A DNA stretch of 56,638 bases from an uncultured Coriobacteriaceae bacterium (GCA_902793195.1 CADBCS010000014.1:1-56638); one strand, 5' to 3'; positions 9,278-17,960 are shown, numbered from the stretch's first letter. A program made the numbers and translations. Notes: a model not told the origin generated them from the sequence alone.

Positions 9278-10262
9278 GGTCATGTCCCAGGATGGGTGCC
9301 TGTTCCACGGCAAGAAGGGCAAGCCCATCCCGTTTCCCATGCCGCTGGCACCTCTGGCCGACACGCATGGGCACCTCACCTCCTTTCGCACGCACGATCC
9401 AGCTGCGGCAGTGGCTCGTGCGGCCCTTGCGGGAGTGCGCCTGCTGGCAGTTCCCGTGGACCCGTCCGACGACGTGACGGATGTGGGCGCGTTTCGCGCA
9501 TGGTTCGACGGCGTAAGGCAGGACGCCGCACGACTGCTCGAGAAATGTGCGTCCCAAGGCCATCTACCGCCCGCATTCGAAGGGTGGGGGCAACTTCCGG
9601 CGCTGGTGGACAACGTGTGGTATTTGGCGGGCGTGCATCCGTATGGTTCGTTGTCGCTCTTGGAGGACGAGTGCGCACTCACACGTCTTAGGGAACTCCT
9701 CTCGCACGAGGCATGCGTGGGTGTGGGAGAGTTTGGCATCGACTATGGGCCTTGGAATGACGTGCCACGGGATGCGCAGATCGAGGCCATGCGCCTTCAG
9801 CTGCGCATTGCGCACGAGTACGACATGCCAGTGGAGCTGCACGTGCGCGATGCCCAGGACGACCCCTCCGCCCAGGCGCACGAGGACGCGCTGCGTGTGT
9901 TGGAGGAGGAGGGCGTGCCGCGGGCGGGTTGCGACCTGCATTGCTACACCAGTGGGCCCGAGGTCATGGAGCCGTTCGTCCAGCTGGGATGCCATGTGGC
10001 GTTTGGCGGCGCCGTCACGTTCTCACGGAGTGGCGACATTCGCGATGCCGCGGCGGCTTGCCCCCGCAACAATCTGCTTTGCGAGACGGACAGTCCGTAC
10101 ATGGCACCCGTTCCCCTGCGGGGCCAGGAGTGCGAGCCTGCGATGGTGGGTTTCTCGGCAGCATGTGTGGCGAACGTTCGCGAAGAGTTGGGCATTGACT
10201 CACCGAGAGAAACATACGAGGCGTTGTGGACCAACGCCTGTTCCTTCTTGCGCAGGGGATAG
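9270..10262 (+). CDS. tatD: TatD-family metal-dependent DNase
   Basis: TIM-barrel hydrolase of the TatD family (330 residues), known for 3'-exonuclease/DNase activity. Metal ligands are visible: the HxH pair in ADTHGHL, Glu in GVGEFGIDYG, His in VELHVRDA, His in DLHCYTSG, and Asp in LLCETDSPYMAPVP. The N-terminus is about 25 residues longer than usual. The start overlaps the AbrB-like stop by eight bases, implying coupled translation. The encoded inserts (for example around residue 85) make it longer than the ~260-residue norm. Confidence 0.88.
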   Translation: MSEVMSQDGCLFHGKKGKPIPFPMPLAPLADTHGHLTSFRTHDPAAAVARAALAGVRLLAVPVDPSDDVTDVGAFRAWFDGVRQDAARLLEKCASQGHLPPAFEGWGQLPALVDNVWYLAGVHPYGSLSLLEDECALTRLRELLSHEACVGVGEFGIDYGPWNDVPRDAQIEAMRLQLRIAHEYDMPVELHVRDAQDDPSAQAHEDALRVLEEEGVPRAGCDLHCYTSGPEVMEPFVQLGCHVAFGGAVTFSRSGDIRDAAAACPRNNLLCETDSPYMAPVPLRGQECEPAMVGFSAACVANVREELGIDSPRETYEALWTNACSFLRRG

Positions 10263-10271
10263 GGAGTTCGC

Positions 10272-11009
10272 ATGCGCATGGGTCTTCCCATGCTGGCCCA
10301 CACGATGGTGGGCGCGGCGGCAGAGCTGGTATGGCCTACGCGCTGCGTGTCGTGCGACATGCCTGGCGAGCTGTTGTGCGAGGACTGTCGTAGTTCGATG
10401 CCGTGGATTGCGCAGCGTTGGGCATGTCCCTGTTGCGGGGCCCCGTTTGGCTGGCTGACGTGCACCGCATGCAAGGGCGGATGGGAGTCGAGGACTTGCG
10501 TGTGTGCGTTGGGGTTTGGCCAGACAGCCTCGCAGATGGTCGCCTGCCTTAAGGATCGCACGGAGCTTCGACTCGCCGCGGTCAATGCGGCCGCCATGGC
10601 GACGGCGCTCGACGAGGCCTCGTCGTGGCCGGCGCCCGACGGTTCACCGCGCTATTGCGCCAGTGACATCGACGCCCTGTGCTTTGTCCCGGCGACTGCG
10701 GAGGCCTTCGCGCGTCGCGGGTTCGACCATATGGAGCTGGTCTCCTCCGAGCTTGCGTCGTTGCTGGGGCTGCCCCTGTTCGATGTGCTCAAGCGCACCT
10801 CGAGACACGACCAGCGCAACCTAGGGCGCGCCGAGCGCGAGCGCAATCTGGAGGGGACCATCGCACTGGTGGACGACGTGTCGGGGCTTAGGCTGCTCGT
10901 GGCAGACGACGTGGTGACCACAGGCGCCTCCATGCGCGAGGCCGCGCGCGCCCTGCTCGCGCGCGGTGCCCGGGAGGTAACCTGCTGTGCGCTCACGCGG
11001 GTCTGGTAA
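10272..11009 (+). CDS. comF: ComF-family phosphoribosyltransferase-like protein
   Basis: 245 residues. The N-terminal zinc-ribbon-like part has Cys pairs (CVSCDMPGELLCEDC, then CPCCG and CTAC). The C-terminal part is a type I phosphoribosyltransferase fold with the PRPP loop LLVADDVVTTGAS and a preceding FARRGFDHMELV segment. ComF proteins are known from DNA uptake in competent bacteria, where they support ssDNA handling; the biochemical reaction is uncertain. It begins nine bases after tatD and is probably in the same transcript. Confidence 0.87.
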   Translation: MRMGLPMLAHTMVGAAAELVWPTRCVSCDMPGELLCEDCRSSMPWIAQRWACPCCGAPFGWLTCTACKGGWESRTCVCALGFGQTASQMVACLKDRTELRLAAVNAAAMATALDEASSWPAPDGSPRYCASDIDALCFVPATAEAFARRGFDHMELVSSELASLLGLPLFDVLKRTSRHDQRNLGRAERERNLEGTIALVDDVSGLRLLVADDVVTTGASMREAARALLARGAREVTCCALTRVW

Positions 11010-11081
11010 AACTGGTGCGTCTGTTCCGTGGTAAGCGCTACGATGTTGGGGCGGTTCCCAACTCCAACAGAAAGGCCTCCA

Positions 11082-12047
11082 ATGAGCAACGGGTCCAACG
11101 AGTCGGTGCTGTCCCGCACATGGGCGGTCGTAATTCTGGCGGTCGTGAGCTGCGCTCTTTGGGGCAGCGCATTTGCGGTCGTAAAGACGGGCTACGCCAT
11201 GTTTGGCATCCCCTCCAACAGCCCATCGGGCCAGCTCCTGTTTGCCGGCCTGCGCTTTAGCCTTGCCGGCGTGTTCGTGCTACTGGGCACCACCATTGCC
11301 CATCGTCGGTTCCCGGTTCCCACCCGATCCGATGTCGCACCCATCGCATTGCTGGCGCTCTCGCAGACGGCGTTGCAGTACGCGCCGTTCTACATCGGCT
11401 TGGCCCACGCCTCGGGAACCAACGCCTCTCTGGTGCAGGGAACGTCCGCCTTCGTGCAGATCATCCTCGCCTCGCTGGTCTTTAGACAGGAGCGGCTCAC
11501 GGGTCGCAAGGTCATGGGCTGCCTGATGGGCGTTGGCGGCGTCGCGTTGGTGACGCTGCGCGGCGGGGAGGTTCTGGGCACATGGTCGTTCCTGGGTGAG
11601 GGGCTCGTCTTTGCGTCTGTTGTGGCGGGTGGCTGCGCCGCCTGCCTCATGCGCCGCTACGGTGTGAGCGGAGACCCGCTCATGCTCACGGGATGGCAGT
11701 TCATGGGAGGCGGCCTCACGCTTGTCGCCATCGGTCTGCTGCTTGGCGGTCGAATCGGCTCGTGCTCGCCTGCAGCGCTTGGGGTGCTGTCCTATCTTGG
11801 CATGCTCTCGGCCGTCGCCTTCTCCCTGTGGTCGTTGCTGCTCAAGCACAATCCCGTGTCGCGCGTGGCCATCTACCGATTCTTCATCCCCACGTTTGGC
11901 GTGCTCTTCTCGGTGTTGTTCCTGGGCGAGCTCATACCCGAAGAACAGCTTCCCTTCCTGGTGCTGGCACTCGGCCTCATCGTTGCGGGCACCGTACTCG
12001 TTAACACCGAGCGCACGCGACCTGACCCTGCCCAAGGCGCGGGATAG
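11082..12047 (+). CDS. EamA/DMT-superfamily transporter
   Basis: 321 residues with about ten hydrophobic segments arranged as two EamA repeats. The first begins at ALWGSAFAVVKTGYAMFG and the second around GEGLVFASVVAGGCAACLMRRYG. The DMT family exports amino acids and other metabolites; the substrate is unknown here. The start ATG 11082 has AAAGG seven bases upstream; a longer in-frame start at 11028 lacks one. It ends in a soluble tail, TERTRPDPAQG. Confidence 0.85.
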   Translation: MSNGSNESVLSRTWAVVILAVVSCALWGSAFAVVKTGYAMFGIPSNSPSGQLLFAGLRFSLAGVFVLLGTTIAHRRFPVPTRSDVAPIALLALSQTALQYAPFYIGLAHASGTNASLVQGTSAFVQIILASLVFRQERLTGRKVMGCLMGVGGVALVTLRGGEVLGTWSFLGEGLVFASVVAGGCAACLMRRYGVSGDPLMLTGWQFMGGGLTLVAIGLLLGGRIGSCSPAALGVLSYLGMLSAVAFSLWSLLLKHNPVSRVAIYRFFIPTFGVLFSVLFLGELIPEEQLPFLVLALGLIVAGTVLVNTERTRPDPAQGAG

Positions 12048-12328
12048 GACCCCCGTTGCGCCGATTGTCACCCGGTGGTCTCCGGCACGTACGATTCTGT
12101 GACAAAACCAGTCCTTACCGCGCGCGATAATCGGCCAAAATTGTGCACGGCAGGGACCAAACCTGTCGCAAAATTGTACGCGGCCCCCGCTCCTCATCGC
12201 AAATCGCCCCGCCCCGCACTGCCCCGGTCTCCCCGCAAATCGCGGTGGCACTACGCTGCAGTCACGCGGCAAGGTCTTGTTGCAGATGGCGCACCATCTC
12301 GTTTTGGGCAGCTTGTGCGACTGCGTGG
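12048..12328. other. gap upstream of the putative RNA gene
   Basis: No coding signal. Two related stretches, AAAATTGTGCACGG and AAAATTGTACGCGG, lie ~30 bases apart (about 12139-12182), and ATCGCAAATCGCC / CCGCAAATCGCGG form a second pair near 12200-12245. A weak GGCGC/GCGCC stem just after the eamA stop could terminate it. Confidence 0.4.
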
Positions 12329-12334
12329 TATAAT
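12302..12334 (+). promoter_or_regulatory. extended -10 promoter for the 12.34-kb RNA
   Basis: TGGTATAAT at 12326-12334 is a consensus extended -10 element. The -35 region is weak (TTGGGC at 12304 with a 19-base spacer). Transcription would start near 12341, where the closing helix of the predicted RNA begins. Confidence 0.55.
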
Positions 12335-12340
12335 TGTTAT

Positions 12341-12591
12341 GTCTCATCCTAGGTCTGTGGTTGCGGGCGCATGCCCTAGTCCATGGCAGACGAGGCCAAA
12401 GGGATCCACGTAAGTCCGGGCGTGGGCGTCCGGGCGATCATGGCTCGTCCTAGAAGTAAGTCGCACCGTCCGTTGTCCGAGGCAAGGTGTCTCGCGGGCG
12501 AGAGGGTTGGCAGTGGGGGCGCCCAAGCGCCCGAAGCGAAGACCCCCGTGCGCGAGTGTGGGGCCAAAGACCAGGTCAGCTGGGATGTGAC
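12341..12591 (+). ncRNA. candidate ~250-nt structured RNA, class unknown
   Basis: The ends pair: 12341-12352 (GTCTCATCCTAG) with 12580-12591 (CTGGGATGTGAC), one mismatch and one G-T pair. Inside are several stems: GTCTG/CAGAC enclosing GGGCGCATGCCC (about 12354-12397), CCACG/CGTGG (about 12412-12432), CTCGCGGGCGAG (about 12491-12502) and GGGGG/CCCCC around 12515-12546. A consensus -10 lies seven bases upstream, and there is no open frame of coding character. It lacks the signatures of RNase P, SRP RNA, tmRNA, T-box or cobalamin RNAs. The hpf (raiA) gene two genes downstream makes a raiA-motif RNA a reasonable but untested guess. A long leader of the lipoprotein gene is the alternative. Confidence 0.5.
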
Positions 12592-12624
12592 ATGCGAGAC
12601 GGGAACGGGCGGAGGAGTTGCCCC

Positions 12625-13644
12625 ATGATAAGTACAGCCGCGCGTATGTGCGCCATTGTCGTTGCATCCGCCGTTGGTGTGGGGCTCGTGGGATGCGCTC
12701 CCTCAACGACCGCATCGGTCGAGACGGCGATGGAGCAGGCGCATGCATCGGTTGGCCAGAACAGCATCGATGGCCTACACACGCCCGGAACCCTCACGGT
12801 GGGCCTCAAGAACTCAAGCACCGCTCCGTTGGTCATCGAGACCGAGTCCAAGGTAAAGGGCTTGGAGGTGGAACTCGCCTGCGCCCTTGCCGACGAGCTG
12901 GGCCTCAACGTGACGTTCGTGCGTACGGTAGACCCCAAGGAGGCGTTGGCGGATTCCTGCGATGTGGTTATGGACGTGGGTGGCACGTCCGATGGCTACG
13001 AGGTCGTGGGCGACATAGCGAACTCCGCGGTGGCCCTGTTCCACAAGGGGCCCATGGAGGTGGCCACGGTCGACCAGATTCGCGACAAGTCCATCGCGCT
13101 GCAGGAGGGGTCTGCGTCTCAAAAGCTGCTTCGCACCACCGACCTCAACGCCAAGGAGGTTCCCACCGATACCCTCGACAATGCGTTCCGCGCGCTCGAG
13201 GCGGGATCGGTGGACTACGTGCTCTGCCACCCCATGTCGGGCGCCTATCTTGCGGAGCGCTACGACAACCTCTCGTTTGCGGGCACGCTCAACGAGCCAA
13301 CGTCAACTGGACTTGCCATCGCGCCGGGCGACGGTTCCGTGCAGACGGCGGTGCGCCAGGCATACGCGAAGCTCGAGGAGTCGGGCGTTCTCAACGAGAC
13401 GAGGCGCCGATGGCTGGGGGATATGCCGCGCCTCGATTCCGCCACCATGGTTGCCGACGTGCCCATGCACCAGACCGAGGGAAAGCCCCTCGAGCTCGAC
13501 TACGACGCCGAGCAGGTGAGTACGGGGCGGATGGATGGCTCCTCGGCGGGTGCGAACGCCGCCGCAATCTCAACGCTCGGCCAAGATTCTAACAATTCTG
13601 GTACTACCCAAACCGAGGACGTGGGAATGTATGAGGTAGGTTAG
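12625..13644 (+). CDS. solute-binding lipoprotein, amino-acid type (SBP_bac_3)
   Basis: 339 residues. The N-terminus is a lipoprotein signal ending in the lipobox LVGC (Cys about residue 23). Mature sequence includes TPGTLTVGLKNSSTAPLV, GLEVELACALADELG and SIALQEGSASQKLL, typical of periplasmic-binding-protein-like folds for polar amino acids. No ABC permease or ATPase is adjacent, so it is an orphan receptor or shares a transporter elsewhere. The C-terminal ~55 residues after LDYDAEQVSTG are low complexity, rich in Ser, Ala, Gly and Asn. GGAGGAG seven bases before the ATG fixes the start. The structured RNA lies directly upstream. Confidence 0.85.
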   Translation: MISTAARMCAIVVASAVGVGLVGCAPSTTASVETAMEQAHASVGQNSIDGLHTPGTLTVGLKNSSTAPLVIETESKVKGLEVELACALADELGLNVTFVRTVDPKEALADSCDVVMDVGGTSDGYEVVGDIANSAVALFHKGPMEVATVDQIRDKSIALQEGSASQKLLRTTDLNAKEVPTDTLDNAFRALEAGSVDYVLCHPMSGAYLAERYDNLSFAGTLNEPTSTGLAIAPGDGSVQTAVRQAYAKLEESGVLNETRRRWLGDMPRLDSATMVADVPMHQTEGKPLELDYDAEQVSTGRMDGSSAGANAAAISTLGQDSNNSGTTQTEDVGMYEVG

Positions 13645-13709
13645 TTTGGCTTAACGCGACTGCGGTCGCCGCAAGTGTTAGTTGTAGGGAACGATGCAAG
13701 GAGGCTACG

Positions 13710-14297
13710 ATGGTTGACATCAAGATCTCGGGGCGTAAGGTAACCATTACCGATGCGTTGCGCGAGCAGGTCGAGCAAAAGATTGGCAATGCCCTCAAGG
13801 TGTTTGACATCAAGCCCATGTCATGCGATGTCGTGCTCCGTGTAGACAAGAATCGCTCCAGGTCGGATCGGCGTGCATGCGAGGTTACCGTGTTCGTGCG
13901 CGACAACGTGGTGCGCGTGGTGGATGTGGCCGACGACATGGATGCGGCCATCGACGGCGCCGCCGACAAGGTCACGCGCCAGTTGCGCAAGTACAAGACG
14001 CGCATCGTCGACAAGCGCCAGCGCGCCAAGCGTCCGATGCCCGTGGTCGAGCCCGTAACCGACCTCGCCGACCTCATCGTCCCCAAGGGCGAGGAGGAGG
14101 ACGACCAGCTCGTTCGCGAGAAGGTCGTCGAGCTGAGACCCATGAGCGTCGACGAGGCCCTGGTGCAGATTGACCTCATTGGTCACGACTTCTACATGTT
14201 CGAGGATGCGCGCACGGGACTTACCAACGTGGTGTACCGTCGGAAGAACGGCGGATACGGCATCATCAAGCCCAAGATTGAGGATGAGGATGAGTAA
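13710..14297 (+). CDS. hpf: ribosome hibernation promoting factor, long form
   Basis: 195 residues. The N-terminal ~100 residues are the S30AE domain that binds the 30S decoding region (starts VDIKISGRKVTITDALREQV). The C-terminal ~55 residues (LRPMSVDEALVQIDLIGHDF, then NVVYRRKNGGYGIIKP) are the dimerisation domain of long HPF, which produces 100S ribosomes on its own. AAGGAGG precedes the ATG. Its last codons overlap the DegV start. Confidence 0.93.
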   Translation: MVDIKISGRKVTITDALREQVEQKIGNALKVFDIKPMSCDVVLRVDKNRSRSDRRACEVTVFVRDNVVRVVDVADDMDAAIDGAADKVTRQLRKYKTRIVDKRQRAKRPMPVVEPVTDLADLIVPKGEEEDDQLVREKVVELRPMSVDEALVQIDLIGHDFYMFEDARTGLTNVVYRRKNGGYGIIKPKIEDEDE

Positions 14298-15336
14298 GCA
14301 CAACAACGAGGATTCCCAGGACGTCACGACGGAGGAGGCATCTGCACCCAAAGACGTGGAAATCGTGGGGCGCGCGTTTCACCAGCGCAGGCCCTGTAAG
14401 ATAATCGTCGACTCGAGCGCCGACTATGCGCCCGCCGTGGCGCATCGTCTGGGTGTGGAGGTCATATCCCTTACCTACGTGACCCCGGAGGGCGAGAAGG
14501 AGGATGACCTCTGGCAGAGCCAGACCCCGCACGAGTTCTACGAGACGCTGCGCAAGGATCCAGACCTCCACTACACGACGTGTGCGGTCACGCCCGGACG
14601 GTACGAGGAGATTTTCGAGCGGGCTGCCCAGGAGGGTCTTCCCACGCTGTACCTGGGACTTACGGCCGGCCTCTCGTCGTCGATCTACAACGCGCGGCAG
14701 GCTGCCGAGATGGTGCGCGCGAGGCATCCGGAGTTCGAGCTGTACGTAATCGACACGCGGTGCGACTCGGCCGCCGGAGAGCTGCTCGCCATAGAGGTCA
14801 TGCGCCAGGCGACCCACGGGCTCAACGCGGCCGAGCTCGACGCGTGGGCCCGCGAGGCGCGCTACTTCATCCACGGGTTCTTTACGCTGGACAGCTTCTC
14901 CGCGCTCGCTGCGGGCGGACGCATTCCGCCGGCGGCGGCAACGGTGGGAGGAAAGCTCGACATCAAGCCCGAGCTCTCTTACGACACGAACGGTGCACTC
15001 ACGCTCTGCGGCATGTGCCGTGGTCGCAAGAAGGCCCTGCGCGCCATCATCCAGGACTTCAACGAGAACTACACCCACGAGACCTCGCTTCCGCTGGCCA
15101 TTGTCTCCTCGGACGCCGAGAAGGATGCCGACTGGCTCGAGCGCGAGGTTCGAAAACAGGAGGGCTGCCGCGACCTCACCATCATCCGCAGCCAGGTGTC
15201 GCCCATATTGGGCAGCCATGTGGGTCCGGGCATGGTGGCGCTCATCTTCTGGGGCAAGGACCGCAGGGAGACCCTCTCGTTTACCGACAAGCTCGCACGC
15301 AAGGTGCGTGGACGCAAGACGGTTGCGACCAACTAG
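14290..15336 (+). CDS. DegV-family lipid-binding protein
   Basis: 348 residues. DegV/FakB-type proteins bind fatty acids, and FakB versions present them to the FakA kinase. Seen here: IIVDSSADYAPAVAHRLGVE near residue 38, LTAGLSSSIYNARQAA, and GGRIPPAAATVGGKLDIKP. These correspond to the family's two-domain fold, with the conserved Ser/Thr loops that hold the carboxylate. About 35 extra N-terminal residues are acidic and polar. ATG 14290 lies inside the last codons of hpf. No FakA is in the window. Confidence 0.85.
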   Translation: MSKHNNEDSQDVTTEEASAPKDVEIVGRAFHQRRPCKIIVDSSADYAPAVAHRLGVEVISLTYVTPEGEKEDDLWQSQTPHEFYETLRKDPDLHYTTCAVTPGRYEEIFERAAQEGLPTLYLGLTAGLSSSIYNARQAAEMVRARHPEFELYVIDTRCDSAAGELLAIEVMRQATHGLNAAELDAWAREARYFIHGFFTLDSFSALAAGGRIPPAAATVGGKLDIKPELSYDTNGALTLCGMCRGRKKALRAIIQDFNENYTHETSLPLAIVSSDAEKDADWLEREVRKQEGCRDLTIIRSQVSPILGSHVGPGMVALIFWGKDRRETLSFTDKLARKVRGRKTVATN

Positions 15337-15361
15337 TCGCAGCGTCTGGATGGGAGCTTGT

Positions 15362-16363
15362 ATGGGAACGGCACGCTGCCGCAAGGTGGCCTTTATAGGT
15401 ACGGGAATAATGGGATCTGCCATCGCCGGGCACCTGCTCGACGCTGGCAGTGACCTTGTTGTACACACGCGCACCAAGCAAAGGGCGCAGGCGCTGCTGG
15501 CACGGGGTGCCCGCTGGGCGGACACGGTCGCCGAGGCGGCTTGCGAAGCCGACGTGGTGTTAACCATGGTGGGTTATCCCGAGGACGTGGAGGAGGTCTA
15601 CCTCTCCACCAACGGGCTCATACGTGCCTGCAAGAAGGGTGCCTGGATGGTGGATCTAACCACGTCCTCGCCTCAACTCGCACGGGACATCCACGACGCT
15701 GCCGAGGTCATGGACAGACACGCCGTGGACTGTCCCGTGACCGGGGGCGAGGAGGGGGCCAAGGCTGGCACCCTCACGCTCATGTTGGGGTGCGAGGAGC
15801 GGGCAGCCGAGCCGATAGTGGGGCTGTTGCGGACCTTCTCGTCGCGCATCATGTACTTTGGCCAGGCGGGGGCGGGCCAGGTCGCCAAGCTCTGCAACCA
15901 GGTGGCGCTCGCGGCCAACATGGTCGGCTATTCCGAGGCGCTCGCACTCGCCGAGCAGGCGGGCATCGACCGGGGCAAAGTGCGCGAGCTGGTGCTGGGC
16001 GGAACGGGGGCGTCGGCCGCCATGGAGCGCCTGGCACCGCTCTCGATGGACGGGGACTACAAGCCTCGGTTCCTCTCGGAGCACATGCGCAAGGACTTGG
16101 GCCTTGCGCTGGAAGCCGGCGAGGAGCTGGGGCTGAGCCTACCGGGCACCGGAGGCGCGTACGCGCTCTTCGACATGCTGTGCCGCGTGGGCGGGCAACG
16201 GCTGGGAACGCAGGCGGTCTCGTTGCTGTACCAGGACGAGGCGACGTGCGTGGCGGCAGGCCTGGACTGGTCCCTGCTCGACGACGAGGAGGATGACGAC
16301 GGGCACGAGTGCTCGTGCAAAGGTTCCTGCGAAGACGGGTGCTGCGGCCATCACCATCACTGA
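15362..16363 (+). CDS. NAD(P)-dependent beta-hydroxyacid dehydrogenase with Cys/His tail
   Basis: 333 residues. The Rossmann motif FIGTGIMGSAIAGHL starts at about residue 10, and DCPVTGGEEGAKAGTLTLM and AKLCNQVALAANMVGYSEAL match the 3-hydroxyisobutyrate/glyoxylate-reductase family, including the catalytic-Lys region. The exact substrate is unknown. The last ~25 residues are unusual: an acidic run, then five Cys and five His in HECSCKGSCEDGCCGHHHH, which looks like a metal-binding tail. The start ATG 15362 is preceded by GGGAG five bases away; ATG 15350 is an alternative. It lies 25 bases after the DegV gene. Confidence 0.85.
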   Translation: MGTARCRKVAFIGTGIMGSAIAGHLLDAGSDLVVHTRTKQRAQALLARGARWADTVAEAACEADVVLTMVGYPEDVEEVYLSTNGLIRACKKGAWMVDLTTSSPQLARDIHDAAEVMDRHAVDCPVTGGEEGAKAGTLTLMLGCEERAAEPIVGLLRTFSSRIMYFGQAGAGQVAKLCNQVALAANMVGYSEALALAEQAGIDRGKVRELVLGGTGASAAMERLAPLSMDGDYKPRFLSEHMRKDLGLALEAGEELGLSLPGTGGAYALFDMLCRVGGQRLGTQAVSLLYQDEATCVAAGLDWSLLDDEEDDDGHECSCKGSCEDGCCGHHHH

Positions 16364-16484
16364 GGTGCCAGCCACGATCTTGCAGGATGTGACATTGAGG
16401 GATCGATTGGCCCAGGACGACGTCGCCAGCAAATCCATGGCGTCATCCAACAGGTACGGGCCGTGCGAATAGAGGGAGGTACGC

Positions 16485-17072
16485 ATGGATGAGACCACCG
16501 ACATCGAGCGTATGCTCGAGTTGCGAGACGAACTGGTGGTAAAGCTCACGAGCAACAATCGCCGTGAGCGTCAGGACGCCTCGCACAGGCTGGCTGCCTT
16601 GGCGCTGGAGAGTGCCGACGTGGTGAGCGAGGTGGCGTCCGAACTGATCGACGCCTTGGAGTTGCCCGAGGCACAGACGCGTTGGGAATGCCTCGACGCC
16701 CTGTCGGTCGTTGCGAAGGAGTATCCCGACGTCGTGCTCGGAGGGTTCGAGGGTGCCGAGGACGCGCTGTTCGACGAGGGGTCGGCGGCCGTGAGGCTAT
16801 CGGCCTTTAGGTTTCTCTCGCGCTACGGCATGAACGCCCCCGATCGCTCGCGAGCGGCATGGGCCCTCATGAGCGAGGCGGTGCAGTGCTACCATGGTGA
16901 CCCCGAGTATCGTGAGATGCTCATATGCCTGCTCGACTTTGCCCAAGGCGACATAGACGACTCGGTCCGCGAGTCGCTCATCGATCGCATGGGCTTTGAC
17001 GCGAAGAACGGCCGAGGTGTCATTCGTCGGTACTCGCTGGCAATCTGCGATGCCGCAAGGGGAGAGGAATAG
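16485..17072 (+). CDS. HEAT-repeat-like helical protein
   Basis: 195 residues, entirely alpha-helical by appearance. Repeats are of about 35-40 residues, for example RRERQDASHRLAALALESAD and AQTRWECLDALSVVAKEYPD, typical of HEAT scaffolds. Function unknown. GGGAGG precedes the ATG. The next gene starts three bases after the stop, and the two are likely co-transcribed. Confidence 0.7.
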   Translation: MDETTDIERMLELRDELVVKLTSNNRRERQDASHRLAALALESADVVSEVASELIDALELPEAQTRWECLDALSVVAKEYPDVVLGGFEGAEDALFDEGSAAVRLSAFRFLSRYGMNAPDRSRAAWALMSEAVQCYHGDPEYREMLICLLDFAQGDIDDSVRESLIDRMGFDAKNGRGVIRRYSLAICDAARGEE

Positions 17073-17075
17073 CCT

Positions 17076-17960
17076 GTGCCACAACATGGGGGACTAGATG
17101 CGGCCCGCGAGTCGAGGCGCCAGCGCAACATGGTCATCCGGACCATCGCGCTGTGCCTCGTGACCCTGGCCGTCGGGTTTGGATTGGGCATGTTCGTGTT
17201 CTCGCGCATGCCCGCGCCCAGCGCGAGCAACACGCTCGCGGGCAAGTGCGTGGTTGCGGAGGACGAGCTCGACGTCGCCCTGGGCACCTACACGTACGAC
17301 GGGACGATCGAGCGCGTAACGGTGCGCGAGGCGATTGAGGAGTCCTCGACCCTCGACGCGGCCAAGAATGCCGATGGGACGTATGAGCTGCCAAGCGCGG
17401 ATGCCGTGCTCTCCATCGCGCGAAACGACATCCTCATGCAGGAGGCGCAGGCGCGCGATATCGCCGCGACCGACGCGGACGCGCTCGCCTACGCAAAGGA
17501 CACGCTGGGCACCGATGACTATGCGACCATCGCGTCGAGCTATCAGCTGACCGCCGACAAGGTCAAGGAGCAGATGCTGCGCTCGGCAACCATACGCAAG
17601 CTGCGTGACTCCGTGGTAACCACCAAGTCCGTCAAGAAGCCCCAGGCGCCCGCCTCACCCGAGGAGGGCAAGGAGGATGAGCCCTCGGAGGAATACGCAT
17701 CCTACGTAATCGGGCTCTTGGGAGACGAGTGGGACTCCAACGCGAACACCTGGGCGCGCGAGAACGGCGTCCTTCGCGAGGCGCTCAAGGACTACACCAT
17801 CTCCAACGACGCAGCAACCTACTCGGCGGCGACTGCGGCCTACTATGCGGCCTACACGCAGTTTGCCACGACCGAGCAGCAGGTCTCGTCGGAGTGGACC
17901 AGCTTCGTAAACGACCTGCTCTCGCAGGCAACCGTGCAACTCAGCTCGTTGGTGGCATAG
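17076..17960 (+). CDS. membrane-anchored SurA-like chaperone domain protein
   Basis: 294 residues. A single hydrophobic segment at residues ~20-40 (VIRTIALCLVTLAVGFGLGM) anchors or exports it. The following helical region (AVLSIARNDILMQEAQARDI, then VKEQMLRSATIRKLRDSV) resembles the SurA/PrsA N-terminal chaperone domain. No parvulin isomerase domain is seen; an acidic linker (EEGKEDEPSEE) and another helical region follow. The GTG start at 17076 is supported by GGGGAGAGGA eight bases upstream. Assignment to the SurA_N superfamily is by pattern only. Confidence 0.6.
   Translation: MPQHGGLDAARESRRQRNMVIRTIALCLVTLAVGFGLGMFVFSRMPAPSASNTLAGKCVVAEDELDVALGTYTYDGTIERVTVREAIEESSTLDAAKNADGTYELPSADAVLSIARNDILMQEAQARDIAATDADALAYAKDTLGTDDYATIASSYQLTADKVKEQMLRSATIRKLRDSVVTTKSVKKPQAPASPEEGKEDEPSEEYASYVIGLLGDEWDSNANTWARENGVLREALKDYTISNDAATYSAATAAYYAAYTQFATTEQQVSSEWTSFVNDLLSQATVQLSSLVA

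Noticed and set aside
12341..12591. RNase P, SRP RNA, tmRNA, 6S RNA, T-box or cobalamin riboswitch
   Set aside because: None of the diagnostic sequences of the classes I know (for example the RNase P GAGGAAA box or the SRP GGAAGGAAGC loop) is present; 6S would be more rod-like.
14266..15567. Long minus-strand open frame (433 codons) opposite the DegV gene
   Set aside because: It mirrors a real plus-strand gene with clear motifs and has no family signature; long antisense frames are common in GC-rich DNA. The same applies to long minus-strand frames at about 20479-21942, 22608-24116, 25626-26288 and 28533-29633.
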